Assembly (NCBI GenBank): GCA_002307055.1
Contig: DBTM01000043.1
Location: 12,926-76,925 of the forward strand
From: Clostridiales bacterium UBA1316
Lineage (GTDB): Bacteria > Bacillota > Clostridia > Oscillospirales > Oscillospiraceae
Length of the DNA: 64,000 nt
Reading direction: 5' to 3'
Shown: piece after piece, positions 7,468 through 16,164 of the stretch
How positions within the stretch are numbered: position 1 is the first letter of the stretch
Layout: each line of letters starts with the position of its first letter
Notes under the pieces: model-generated
What the model saw: the letters and a program-made list of their open reading frames with translations, nothing else
Told to the model about the DNA's origin: nothing
Databases searched by the model: none
Position numbers and translations under genes: made by a program

Positions 7468-8490
7468 TTATATAATCAGCATCGCATCGCCGAAGGAAAA
7501 GAAGCGGTATTTTTCGCCGATGGCTTCTTCATAGGCGCGGAGGATATTCTCGCGGCCTGCCAGAGCGGAGACGAGCATGATGAGGGTGCTCTCGGGTAAA
7601 TGAAAATTGGTGATGAGTCCGTCAATGCATTTAAAGCGATAACCGGGATAAATAAAGGTGTTTGTAAAGCCTGCGTACGCGCTCAGCATGCCGTTTTCAG
7701 CGCTGCGCGACTCCAATGTCCGGCAGGAGGTGGTGCCCACAGCAATAATACGCCGGCCCTCAAGGCGCGCCTGATTAACGGCATCCGCCGTCTGCTGCGG
7801 AATCTCGCAGTACTCGGCATGCATTTCATGGTCCTCTATGTTTTCGGACTTGACAGGCCGGAAAGTGCCGAGACCGACATGCAGAGTCACATAGTTGATA
7901 CCGACACCGTTTCTCTCAAGCGCGCTGAGCAGTTCCTTTGTAAAGTGCAGCCCGGCTGTCGGCGCGGCGGCAGAGCCCGGCGAAACGGCATAAACAGTCT
8001 GATAACGTTCGGAATCCTTCAATTCGGCGTGAATATAGGGTGGCAGAGGCATCCGCCCCAGCTTTTCCAGTACTTCTAGAAAAATGCCGTCATACTGAAA
8101 GCGGATCAGTCTGTTGCCGCCCTCGATCTCATCTTCGACAATGCCTGTGAGCGCCCCTTCGCCGAAAAAAAGCGGTGTGTCTGTTTTCGTCTTTCGCCCA
8201 GGTCGTGTCAGGCACTCCCACAAGCCGTCCCCTCTGTCCCGGAGGAGCACCACCTCGACAGCGCCGCCGCTCGCTCTTTTACCGAAAAGTCTCGCCGGTA
8301 TTACCCGCGAGTCGTTCAAAACGAGGCAGTCCCCTTCTTTCAGCAAGTCGGGCAGGTCGTAAAAATGCCGGTGGCGCATTTCTCCTGTCTGCCTGCTCAG
8401 GCACAGGAGCCTCGAATAATCGCGCTTTTCAAGCGGCGTCTGAGCAATCAGCTCCGGCGGCAGGTCAAAATAAAAATCACTTTTTTTCAT
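7468..8490 (-). CDS. queA: S-adenosylmethionine:tRNA ribosyltransferase-isomerase
   Basis: 340 residues, full length. Makes epoxyqueuosine from preQ1-tRNA and SAM. Characteristic blocks: FYFDLPPELIAQTPL (6-20), RDYSRLL, LVLNDSRVIPARLFG (about 56-70), AAPTAGLHFT (about 173-182), VTLHVGLGTFRPV, and GTTSCRTLES, ending with TNFHLPESTLIMLVSA. Its ATG overlaps the stop of the SpoIID-like gene (8487-8490), so it is translated in the same operon. The stop at 7468 is only 36 bp from the -35 box of the toxin promoter. Confidence 0.95.
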   Translation of the reverse strand: MKKSDFYFDLPPELIAQTPLEKRDYSRLLCLSRQTGEMRHRHFYDLPDLLKEGDCLVLNDSRVIPARLFGKRASGGAVEVVLLRDRGDGLWECLTRPGRKTKTDTPLFFGEGALTGIVEDEIEGGNRLIRFQYDGIFLEVLEKLGRMPLPPYIHAELKDSERYQTVYAVSPGSAAAPTAGLHFTKELLSALERNGVGINYVTLHVGLGTFRPVKSENIEDHEMHAEYCEIPQQTADAVNQARLEGRRIIAVGTTSCRTLESRSAENGMLSAYAGFTNTFIYPGYRFKCIDGLITNFHLPESTLIMLVSALAGRENILRAYEEAIGEKYRFFSFGDAMLII

Positions 8491-10160
8491 TCGATCTTCG
8501 TTCCTGTGAAATAAAACTTTAATATCTGGTCATATGTCATCGCGTGGAATTTCGCCATGGAATATGCACCCCACTGGCTCATGCCGATATTATGCCCATG
8601 CCCGGTGCCCTGCAGGACAAACGTATCAGAAGTCACCGCTACTTGATTCTGGCTGCCGACCACGGAGGTTTCGCCCGTACCGTTGATCGCGTAAACCTTG
8701 CTTTGTCCGAGGATTTCCGTCAGGCCGTTTCCGCCGATGGCGGATGCCGATGACAGCCCTCCTGTTATTTTTCCCCCGGCGTCGTTGACATAAACGTCAT
8801 TTGGGCTCGCCCCGTTAATCGTAAAACGTATGGAACCCGTACCGAGTGCCAGACGGATGCTCTCCCCTTTTGTAAATGTAAAGGTTTTACCGCCGTTATC
8901 GGTAAGCGTCACTTTATATACATTACCCATATCCGTATACTGCGTAACAGCCATGCTGACGATTGTACCGCAGTTGTAGCCTTTGCCCTGCAGGCGCGCC
9001 GTAATTTCGCTTGAGGAGTATTCCACAGTCCATGCGTAGCCGGGAGCGATTGCCGCGATATCCTCTTCGTAGGGGTCTGATACGCCTCTGAGGTAAGGCA
9101 CCATCTCCGGCCATACATTCTCGCTGTTTTCTGTCGCGCCGCCATCGCTCGATGTATAATAAGTAATGCAGAGCTGGCCGTTATAAGTTAGGTACTGCCC
9201 CGCTGTCTGGTCAACAGCGCTGTCAGTTACGGCGTTAGCTTGACTTATACCGCTGTAAACCTGACAGTCCTGCGTCGTGCAGACGTCAAAGCCCGTGTGC
9301 TTGCCGATGTTCGCTATGGCATAGGTTCTTGCGCAGACAGCCTGTGCCTTGAGTGCTTCAAGCGGCCAGGTATTTGCCATTTCGTAGGGTATAACGCCCT
9401 TCGTATAATCCTCGATATTGACGCAATTCAGAACCGTCAGATTTTCGCCGTCAAACCGTGGGTATTGGAAGCTGCCGTAATACTTATAACCCTTAAACCA
9501 CGTCCGGCACTTTGTCCCATCGGGAGAAACGGGCATAACGACAAGATAATACAGGCTGCCGTATTCAAATTCAAATAATATTTTGTTTGTACCGGTCTTA
9601 ACGACGGTCACAGTGCTCGATGTCCCCGAAGTGACGCCGCTCTTAGTGATTCCGTTTGCCGTTATGGCGGCGGCGGCATCGTCGGCTGAAACGTAATTAC
9701 CGACGCAGGCGTAGAAATTGCCGCTTGAGTATTTGACAAACCCTGTCGAATAGCCGCTGACAGCAGCCAGCGCATCGGCATATGTAGAATACGCGTTGTT
9801 CAGCTGTATATGAAAGCAGCCAACGACGACGCTGCCCGTTAAACCCGGATCATATTCATTGTTATCGGCGTCGTAAACCATATTTCTATCTCGGAGCATC
9901 GTTATCTTTGTTTCCGCCGTGACTGCTCCAACCGGTACAAACTGCCTGTTTGAGTCCATAATACCAAACTGATAGCCGCTTCCATACCCCGTCACATTCT
10001 GTAAATTAGCCGAGGGCAGCGTATTTGAACCATAAAAAATGCCGACCTTGAGTGTTGTGCATGTCGGCGTGTATGCGGCTGCGTTCTGATAAACGTAAGA
10101 CGTAAGAAACAGGGTGATGGTCAGAAAAATTGCAAGCCAAGTCTTTGCTGTTTTTTTCAT
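8487..10160 (-). CDS. Secreted SpoIID/LytB-domain protein
   Basis: 557 residues. Signal peptide at 1-29 (KKTAK, hydrophobic core, ending NAAA). Residues about 95-165 have a SPOR-like arrangement (GCFHIQLNNAYSTYADALAAV, then VSADDAAAAITANG). The SpoIID domain spans about 240-555: NIEDYTKGVIPYEM with the catalytic-type Glu, EALKAQAVCARTYAIANIGKH, YYTSSDGGATENSENVW, YLRGVSDPYE, and GHGHNIGMSQWGAYSMA near the C terminus. SpoIID proteins are lytic transglycosylases acting on peptidoglycan stripped of peptides. Whether this is the engulfment enzyme or a paralogue cannot be told: it is longer than SpoIID and next to queA rather than spoIIQ or spoIIID. Confidence 0.85.
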   Translation of the reverse strand: MKKTAKTWLAIFLTITLFLTSYVYQNAAAYTPTCTTLKVGIFYGSNTLPSANLQNVTGYGSGYQFGIMDSNRQFVPVGAVTAETKITMLRDRNMVYDADNNEYDPGLTGSVVVGCFHIQLNNAYSTYADALAAVSGYSTGFVKYSSGNFYACVGNYVSADDAAAAITANGITKSGVTSGTSSTVTVVKTGTNKILFEFEYGSLYYLVVMPVSPDGTKCRTWFKGYKYYGSFQYPRFDGENLTVLNCVNIEDYTKGVIPYEMANTWPLEALKAQAVCARTYAIANIGKHTGFDVCTTQDCQVYSGISQANAVTDSAVDQTAGQYLTYNGQLCITYYTSSDGGATENSENVWPEMVPYLRGVSDPYEEDIAAIAPGYAWTVEYSSSEITARLQGKGYNCGTIVSMAVTQYTDMGNVYKVTLTDNGGKTFTFTKGESIRLALGTGSIRFTINGASPNDVYVNDAGGKITGGLSSASAIGGNGLTEILGQSKVYAINGTGETSVVGSQNQVAVTSDTFVLQGTGHGHNIGMSQWGAYSMAKFHAMTYDQILKFYFTGTKIE

Positions 10161-10231
10161 ACCGGATCCTTTCGCGAAAATAAGCTCTGTGTGTCACTGC
10201 GTCCGCACAGTTATAATACGATTTTTTGATA

Positions 10232-10260
10232 TTGACACAAAATTACTTGTATGCTAATAT
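10232..10260 (+). promoter_or_regulatory. Promoter of the riboswitch-asd-dapA-dapB unit
   Basis: TTGACA at 10232-10237 and TAATAT at 10255-10260 with a 17-bp spacer, predicting a start about 10267, just before the riboswitch. Confidence 0.85.
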
Positions 10261-10274
10261 ATATAATCAATTAA

Positions 10275-10447
10275 AGAAGCGCAGAGGCGCGGTCTTAATA
10301 AGTAGCTGCGGTGAGGAGTCCGATGTATCCCGTGAAGCGCAGTAAAAGGGCAGACCGCCGAAGGAATGTTATTATCGGAGATGACTTTTCTGGTTTTTGG
10401 GTCAATAACCCGGAGACTGTCACCTTATTGAAAGGTGGAGAGCTGAC
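10275..10447 (+). promoter_or_regulatory. Lysine riboswitch (L box)
   Basis: Conserved L-box elements in the right order: AGAGGCGCGG (from 10283), AGTA-like junction, CAGACCGCCGAAGG (from 10351), a hairpin around GGGTCAATAACCC (10399-10411), and GACTGTCACC...GGTGGAGAGCT (10415-10443). It precedes lysine biosynthesis genes and is followed by a terminator, so lysine binding should end transcription early. Confidence 0.9.
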
Positions 10448-10515
10448 TGCTTTTGAAATATTAAATGCCGCTGTTTTAATAAATTAATTATTAATTTATC
10501 GACATTATATTACAA

Positions 10516-10551
10516 AATCAGCCGGTTGACTAGCCTGCTGATTAATTTTTT
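10516..10551 (+). terminator. Riboswitch-controlled intrinsic terminator
   Basis: Stem 10516-10525 with 10534-10543 (one mismatch) followed by AATTTTTT. Placed between the L box and asd as the expression platform. Confidence 0.75.
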
Positions 10552-10630
10552 ACATTTATCTTATTTTCGTTTCATTACTTTTTAGTAAGCGAATATTATA
10601 AATAAGGTGAGGGATTACGGGAGGGTTATC

Positions 10631-11710
10631 ATGAAAAAGTATAAAGTCGGAATTATCGGAGCCACAGGAATGGTTGGGCAGCGTTTTGTATCCCTTCTCA
10701 GCAATCACCCGTGGTTCGAGCTTACCACCGTCGCCGCAAGCAGCCGTTCTGCGGGCAAAACGTATGAGGACGCCGTTTCCGGGCGTTGGGCAATGCCTTC
10801 TCCGATACCGGAATCAGTTAAACAGCTTGTCATGAAAAACGCCGAAACAGATATTTCAGCCATAACAGGCGCGGTCGATTTCGTTTTCTCCGCTGTCGAT
10901 ATGAAAAAAGAGGTTATCAAGGCGCTTGAGGAAGCTTATGCGAAAGCGGAATGCCCCGTCATCTCCAATAACAGCGCCCATCGCTGGACGCCGGACGTCC
11001 CGATGGTTGTCCCGGAGCTCAACCCCCAGCATATCGCCGTCATCGGCAGCCAGCGAAAACGACTGGGGACAGCGCGGGGGTTCATCGCCGTCAAATCAAA
11101 CTGCTCCATTCAGAGCTATGTCCCCGCTCTGCATCCCCTCAAGGATGAATTCGGCCTGACAAAAATCCTTGCCTGCACGTATCAGGCAATTTCAGGTGCC
11201 AGCAAAACCTTTGAGCAATGGCCGGAGATGCTCGACAATGTCATCCCGTATATCCCCGGCGAGGAAGAGAAATCCGAACGTGAACCGCTGAAAATCTGGG
11301 GTAAAATCGAAAACGGCAACATCGTCACCGCCACCTCCCCGCTGATCACCTCTCAGTGCCTCCGCGTCGCGGCCTCGGACGGCCATATGGCTGCAGTCTT
11401 TGCTTCTTTTGCGAAAAAGCCGACTATTGATGAGATTAAAGCGCGCTGGGCTTCGTTTAAGGGGCGCGCTCAAGAGCTTAATTTGCCGTCGGCTCCGAAG
11501 CAATTTCTGCATTATTTTGAGGATGATAACCGCCCGCAGACGAAGCTTGACCGCATGCTTGAAAACGGTATGGCTATTTCCGTCGGACGTCTGCGTGAAG
11601 ACACACAGTATGATTATAAATTCGTATCCCTGAGCCATAACACACTGCGCGGCGCTGCCGGCGGCGGTGTCCTGATGGCGGAGCTTCTTTGTGCCGAAGG
11701 GTATATTTAG
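10631..11710 (+). CDS. asd: Aspartate-semialdehyde dehydrogenase (archaeal/fungal-type)
   Basis: 359 residues. Reduces aspartyl phosphate to aspartate semialdehyde, the branch point to lysine, DAP, threonine and methionine. N-terminal Rossmann motif GIIGATGMVGQRF; active-site Cys in VKSNCSIQ (about 157); SGASKTFEQWPEML; and the substrate-binding His in ASDGHMAAV. SNNSAHRWTPDVPMVVPE is characteristic of the archaeal/fungal branch rather than the usual bacterial Asd. Start is the ATG at 10631 after GGGAGG; the in-frame GTG at 10607 has none. First gene of the lysine-regulated operon. Confidence 0.92.
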   Translation: MKKYKVGIIGATGMVGQRFVSLLSNHPWFELTTVAASSRSAGKTYEDAVSGRWAMPSPIPESVKQLVMKNAETDISAITGAVDFVFSAVDMKKEVIKALEEAYAKAECPVISNNSAHRWTPDVPMVVPELNPQHIAVIGSQRKRLGTARGFIAVKSNCSIQSYVPALHPLKDEFGLTKILACTYQAISGASKTFEQWPEMLDNVIPYIPGEEEKSEREPLKIWGKIENGNIVTATSPLITSQCLRVAASDGHMAAVFASFAKKPTIDEIKARWASFKGRAQELNLPSAPKQFLHYFEDDNRPQTKLDRMLENGMAISVGRLREDTQYDYKFVSLSHNTLRGAAGGGVLMAELLCAEGYI

Positions 11711-11743
11711 CGTCAAATAATAACTTCTTTAGGAGGTCCATTC

Positions 11744-12631
11744 ATGAAAACACCTGTATTTACAGGTTCGTCAGTTGCCATTGTCACACCGTTTAAGGAT
11801 CACAAGGTGAATTATGACAAGCTCAGCGAGCTGATAGAATTCCAGATTGCCGGCGGCACCTCCGCTATTACGATTTGCGGTACTACCGGCGAAGGCTCAA
11901 CCCTGTCTCTTGAAGAGCATATGGAAACCGTTGATTTTTGTATTAAGCATGTCAACAAACGCGTCAAGGTTATCGCCGGAGCCGGCAGCAACGATACAAT
12001 GGCTGCCGTTCTGCTTTCACAAGAAGCCGAGCATTCCGGTGCGGACGCACTGCTCCTGGTAACCCCGTATTATAACAAAACTACGCAGCGCGGCTTGATC
12101 AAGCACTATAATTACATAGCCGACCGGGTCAATATCCCCATCATCGTCTATAATGTACCGAGCCGCACGGGCCTCTCATTTACGGCAGATACCTATAAGG
12201 AGCTCTCCAAGCACCCCAATATCAACGGCACCAAAGAAGCTTCCACCAACTTTTCTCTCATTGGTTCGACAATTGCCGCCTGCGGCGATGATTTTTATGT
12301 CTGGAGCGGGAACGATGACGAAACAGTCCCCATGATGGCTATCGGTGCCAAGGGCGTTATTTCGGTTGTCGCCAATATCATGCCCGCCTTTATGGCTGAG
12401 CTCTCAAAATCCTGTCTCGACGGCGATTTTAAGCACGCGTCGGAGCTGCATCTGAAATATCTGGATATTATGGGAAAGCTCTTTATCGAGGTCAACCCCA
12501 TCCCCGTCAAAGCAGCGATGAACCTGATGGGCATGGATGTCGGTGAAACGCGCCTGCCGCTGTGCGATATGGAACCGTCCAATCTGGAGAAACTGAAAGC
12601 TTCAATGCAAAAGATTGGTTTGATAAAATAG
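11744..12631 (+). CDS. dapA: 4-hydroxy-tetrahydrodipicolinate synthase
   Basis: 295 residues. Condenses pyruvate with aspartate semialdehyde. TIM-barrel aldolase signatures: GTTGEGSTLS (46-55), TPYYNK, IVYNVPSRTG with the catalytic Tyr (about 136), and Schiff-base Lys 164 in NGTKEAS. SD AGGAGG precedes the ATG. 33 bp after asd and 18 bp before dapB. In spore formers its product also leads to dipicolinate. Confidence 0.95.
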   Translation: MKTPVFTGSSVAIVTPFKDHKVNYDKLSELIEFQIAGGTSAITICGTTGEGSTLSLEEHMETVDFCIKHVNKRVKVIAGAGSNDTMAAVLLSQEAEHSGADALLLVTPYYNKTTQRGLIKHYNYIADRVNIPIIVYNVPSRTGLSFTADTYKELSKHPNINGTKEASTNFSLIGSTIAACGDDFYVWSGNDDETVPMMAIGAKGVISVVANIMPAFMAELSKSCLDGDFKHASELHLKYLDIMGKLFIEVNPIPVKAAMNLMGMDVGETRLPLCDMEPSNLEKLKASMQKIGLIK

Positions 12632-12649
12632 AATCGAGGAGTACCAAAG

Positions 12650-13405
12650 ATGCTAAAGATGGTCATTTCGGGCTGCAACGGCCATATGGGCCGTGTAGTC
12701 ACTGAGATCGCGGCAGGTGACGCCGACATTGAAGTTATCGCCGGTTTCGATATCAATACCGTTAAGCTCGACACCTTTCCTGTCTACGCCGACCCCATGG
12801 AGTACGGCGGTCAGGCGGATGTTGCCGTTGATTTTTCAAACCCCGCAGCGCTTGAAGGCCTCCTCCGTTATTGTGTGGTCAAAAAGCTCCCTCTTGTCCT
12901 GTGCACAACAGGCTACGATGACCGGCAGCTGGATATGATTCGTGCAGCGTCAAAAAAGATACCGATTTTTAAAACCGGCAATCTTTCAATCGGCATTAAT
13001 CTCGCTGTTGATCTGGTTAAACGCGCCGCAGCGTTTTTAGGCGAGGGGTTTGATGTTGAGATCATTGAGCGCCACCACAGGCGCAAGGTCGACGCGCCGA
13101 GCGGCACAGCCCTCATGCTGGCCGATGCCGTGAGCAGTACCCTCCCCTATGACGCCGAATACGTCTATGACCGGCAGAGCGTCCGGCAGCCCAGAGGCGA
13201 TCACGAAATCGGCATATCGTCCGTCCGCGGCGGTACAATCGTCGGCGAGCATGAGGTGATATTCGCCGGTCTCGACGAAGTGCTTGAAATCAAGCACACC
13301 GCCTATTCCCGCGACGTCTTCGCCGCCGGCGCAGTCAAAGCCGCTAAGTTTCTCGCCTCAGCCAAACAGCCCGGCATGTACGACATGCAGGATTTGCTGA
13401 AATAA
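12650..13405 (+). CDS. dapB: 4-hydroxy-tetrahydrodipicolinate reductase
   Basis: 251 residues. NAD(P)-binding motif SGCNGHMGR (7-15), DFSNPAAL, LCTTGYD, and the catalytic block ERHHRRKVDAPSGTA (about 140-155, His-His and Lys). C-terminal AVKAAKFL helix. Last gene of the unit, directly followed by a strong terminator. SD GAGGAG before the ATG. Confidence 0.95.
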   Translation: MLKMVISGCNGHMGRVVTEIAAGDADIEVIAGFDINTVKLDTFPVYADPMEYGGQADVAVDFSNPAALEGLLRYCVVKKLPLVLCTTGYDDRQLDMIRAASKKIPIFKTGNLSIGINLAVDLVKRAAAFLGEGFDVEIIERHHRRKVDAPSGTALMLADAVSSTLPYDAEYVYDRQSVRQPRGDHEIGISSVRGGTIVGEHEVIFAGLDEVLEIKHTAYSRDVFAAGAVKAAKFLASAKQPGMYDMQDLLK

Positions 13406-13406
13406 T

Positions 13407-13448
13407 AAGTCCGGTCTCAATCAATACGCACTTGAGACCGGACTTTTT
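13407..13448 (+). terminator. Terminator after dapB
   Basis: Perfect 14-bp stem (13407-13420 with 13432-13445) and a T-run, starting two bases past the dapB stop. Confidence 0.95.
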
Positions 13449-13582
13449 TATATAATCTACCGAATAAATTGTATTATCCTCTCTCATCGTGCTGCCATGT
13501 ATTGACACCTCTTTATTTTATTGTATACTTAAATTTAAATTAGTGTATTCTGACCAATATTGCGATTCCCGGAGGTTCCTTT

Positions 13583-14278
13583 ATGGATAGATTCGACGAC
13601 ATTGTTGATAAGATAACAGCCTTAGAGTGGGATATGTTCCAAGCCGTCAACGAGGGCGGAGCGCGTGCCGACTGTCAGGATGACCATGTGACCTTTGACG
13701 CCATGCGCCGCGGTCAGTTTTCGGCGTGGTCCCGAGAGGCGTGCGTTTGCTATCTGGACGATTTACTCAATGCCGTACTTGACAGCCGTAATCTCATCAC
13801 CGAAAAGTACATTCATATGATGAAATACGCGACGCCCCTCCAATATGAAAAGCTTATTCATACAATACCGCTGCCGTCGGCTGCCGCCCAGGAGCTGGCA
13901 CAGGAAATTTCGGATAAGCTGCTGGAGCAGGCAGCCGTCCTGAACAAAGCTTACCCATATGTATCGGGCTCCGGCCGTCCGATGCGGTCTATTTCTGATT
14001 TATCCGGAGTTATTTCTATCGAAACTTACCAGTTCGGAGAGCTCCTGACCTATTCCGTCGCAACCCTCACCGCCCTTAAAATGCATCTTTTGGATTTGGA
14101 AAAGAGCGGACTGTCTCTGGCACAGCTGATTCTCACGAATTCAGTTAAATATTACGGCTATAAAACCCTCGAAGACGCGGAAGCCTCGACGAAAGCGCGC
14201 ATTGACCGGAAAGGCATCCATATTTCGTTCGGCTGTGAAGGCGATGACTGCGGCAGCTGCGGTGCGGTCCGCCTATGA
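13583..14278 (+). CDS. DUF4125 family protein
   Basis: 231 residues, mostly helical, no signal peptide. Begins VDKITALEWDMFQAVN, then a charged block RADCQDDHVTFDAMRRGQF and W-rich helices; the C terminus ends in a cysteine cluster FGCEGDDCGSCGA that could bind metal or form disulfides. This matches DUF4125, which I know as a neighbour of DUF4037 genes; no function is known. SD GGAGG six bases from the ATG. Its stop overlaps the next start (ATGA), so it is made with the TPR protein. Confidence 0.75.
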   Translation: MDRFDDIVDKITALEWDMFQAVNEGGARADCQDDHVTFDAMRRGQFSAWSREACVCYLDDLLNAVLDSRNLITEKYIHMMKYATPLQYEKLIHTIPLPSAAAQELAQEISDKLLEQAAVLNKAYPYVSGSGRPMRSISDLSGVISIETYQFGELLTYSVATLTALKMHLLDLEKSGLSLAQLILTNSVKYYGYKTLEDAEASTKARIDRKGIHISFGCEGDDCGSCGAVRL

Positions 14279-15207
14279 ACGAGTTTTTTGAAGTGCTTGA
14301 CAGGCTCTATCAAGCAGGCAGCCGGAATGCCATCGAGGATTTTATAAAGCAATATTTGAATGATCTCGAAGAAGCCGGAGAAGCTCAGAGTCTTGCGTAC
14401 GCGTCCGTTCTCAACGAGCTCGCCAGCTTCTACCGAGGCATCAGCCGTTACGAAGATTCTGCCGCGCTTTATAGCCGGGCGCTCGTGATCCTTGAAAAAA
14501 ATAATATGGGCGCCACGCTGCAGTATGCGACAATTCTATTAAACGTCGCCGGCCTCTATCGGCTGATGGGCAATCCCAGGGATGCTATAACCAAGTTTTT
14601 GCAATCAAAAGAACTGCTTATTTCCTGCCGGGAACAAGATGATTACGCGTACGCAAGCGTTCTTAATAATCTTTCCCTGGCATATCAGGATATCGGTGAT
14701 TATAAAAACGCTTTTGATGCGGCGTATGAATCCTATAAGCTGATGCTGAAGGATGAGGCAAACGCGCACGAGCGCGCGACGGCGCTCAATAATCTCGCCG
14801 TTATACGGTTTAAGACAGGTGACTATTCTCAGGCGGAAAAGCTGATTGACGAATCTCTCGGATATTATAACGAAATGAACGCTGAAAACGTCCATCTTGC
14901 GGCGGCGCTTTCTACGAAAGCGTCTCTGCTCTACCGATTGGGCCGATATCAGGAAGCTCTGGATTACTTTTTAAAAGCCCTTACCCTGACGGATACCTTT
15001 TTCGGTAAAAACATTGAATACGCCATCGGCGAGCGCAGCCTTTCCCTGGTTTATGAAGCACTGGGCGATTGGCAAGCCGCGCTGGCGCATACAAAAAATG
15101 CGTCACAACTGTTAGAATCCATTCTGGGTGCTGAAAATGAACGGACGAAGGAATATCGCGCCGCCGCCGAAAGCCTCGCGTCAAAACTAAAATCTTATGA
15201 TACATGA
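14275..15207 (+). CDS. Tetratricopeptide repeat protein
   Basis: 310 residues made almost entirely of about six to seven TPR units of 40-42 residues (for example YASVLNELASFYRGISRYEDSAALYSRAL, spelled here only in part as SVLNELASFYRG; also ATILLNVAGLYRLMGNP, ASVLNNLSLAYQDIGDY, TALNNLAVIRFKTGDY, AALSTKASLLYRLGRY). The 42-residue spacing and the LNNLA pattern are kinesin-light-chain-like. No enzymatic domain. Presumably a scaffold for the products of the overlapping genes on both sides; cytoplasmic. Confidence 0.85.
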   Translation: MNEFFEVLDRLYQAGSRNAIEDFIKQYLNDLEEAGEAQSLAYASVLNELASFYRGISRYEDSAALYSRALVILEKNNMGATLQYATILLNVAGLYRLMGNPRDAITKFLQSKELLISCREQDDYAYASVLNNLSLAYQDIGDYKNAFDAAYESYKLMLKDEANAHERATALNNLAVIRFKTGDYSQAEKLIDESLGYYNEMNAENVHLAAALSTKASLLYRLGRYQEALDYFLKALTLTDTFFGKNIEYAIGERSLSLVYEALGDWQAALAHTKNASQLLESILGAENERTKEYRAAAESLASKLKSYDT

Positions 15208-16150
15208 ACCGCTGGCTAATGGTATGGCGCTCAGCCGTCAGTATTTTTTTGATAAAGCCGAACCGTCATTAAAAAACGAATTTCCGGATATATATAAACG
15301 TATCGCCGCAGGGCTCGTCGGCAACGGCTCGGAGTGCTTTGGCTATGACGACGCATTCTCGCGCGACCATGACTGGGGCGTTGACTTTTTCTTATGGGTA
15401 CCGGAGTCCGACCGCCCTTCCATACCGCTTTTGCGGGACTGGAAAACGAAGCTTTTCGACGATCACCCGCCTGCTTATATACGGACACGCTCAGAATACG
15501 GAGCCGGAATCGGCGTCATGACCGTCGGTGATTTTTATAAAAGTCTGATCGGCTATCCAAATGGGCCGGACGATATTCAGGCCTGGCGCAGAGTCCCCGA
15601 GGACAATCTGGCCATGGCGGTGAACGGCTCTGTCTTTATCGATAACAGCGGCAGCTTCACGGCAATTCGTGAAAAGCTTCTGCGCTGCTATCCCGAGGAT
15701 CTCCGCAGGAAAAAGCTCGCGGCGAAATGCATGGCGATCGCGCAGACCGGCCAGTACAATTTCAGCCGCTGTTATATACGAAAAGACTGGGTTACCGTGA
15801 GAACCGTTCTGTCGCGGTTTAATGACAGTGTTATTGCCGCTGTTTTCCTGTTAAACAAGGTGTACCGTCCGTATTATAAATGGGCTTACAGGAAAATGAC
15901 GGAGCTGCCCATTCTCGGTGGCAAAATCGGCATATTACTTGAGCATATCGCCGTAACCTGCGGCATGGATGACGCGGCATACGAATCAATTCAAAAGGAT
16001 ATCAGCGAAGTTTGTGCACTGATTACAGAAGAACTCAGCCTGCAGAGCTTAGCCTCGTCCGGCGATTGGTTTTTAACAACGCAGGGCGAAGAAATTCAAA
16101 GCACGATCCGGGACAGCTTTCTTCGCGCGCTGCCGGCGCAATATGAATAA
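15197..16150 (+). CDS. DUF4037 nucleotidyltransferase-like protein
   Basis: 317 residues. The motif GNGSECFGYDD...SRDHDWGVDFFLW (about 44-73) has the GS...D-x-D pattern of the nucleotidyltransferase superfamily, followed by the all-helical DUF4037 C-terminal part (KCMAIAQTGQYNFSRC, AAVFLLNKVYRPYYKW). The two Asp in DHDWGVD are the likely metal ligands. The start overlaps the TPR gene by 11 bp; an in-frame ATG at 15224 is possible. Substrate unknown: such folds add NMP to proteins, antibiotics or RNA. Confidence 0.75.
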   Translation: MIHEPLANGMALSRQYFFDKAEPSLKNEFPDIYKRIAAGLVGNGSECFGYDDAFSRDHDWGVDFFLWVPESDRPSIPLLRDWKTKLFDDHPPAYIRTRSEYGAGIGVMTVGDFYKSLIGYPNGPDDIQAWRRVPEDNLAMAVNGSVFIDNSGSFTAIREKLLRCYPEDLRRKKLAAKCMAIAQTGQYNFSRCYIRKDWVTVRTVLSRFNDSVIAAVFLLNKVYRPYYKWAYRKMTELPILGGKIGILLEHIAVTCGMDDAAYESIQKDISEVCALITEELSLQSLASSGDWFLTTQGEEIQSTIRDSFLRALPAQYE

Positions 16151-16164
16151 AGGAGGCAAATATC

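Noticed and set aside
7600..8079. Rightward 159-codon frame inside queA
   Set aside because: Antisense shadow of a well-conserved gene.
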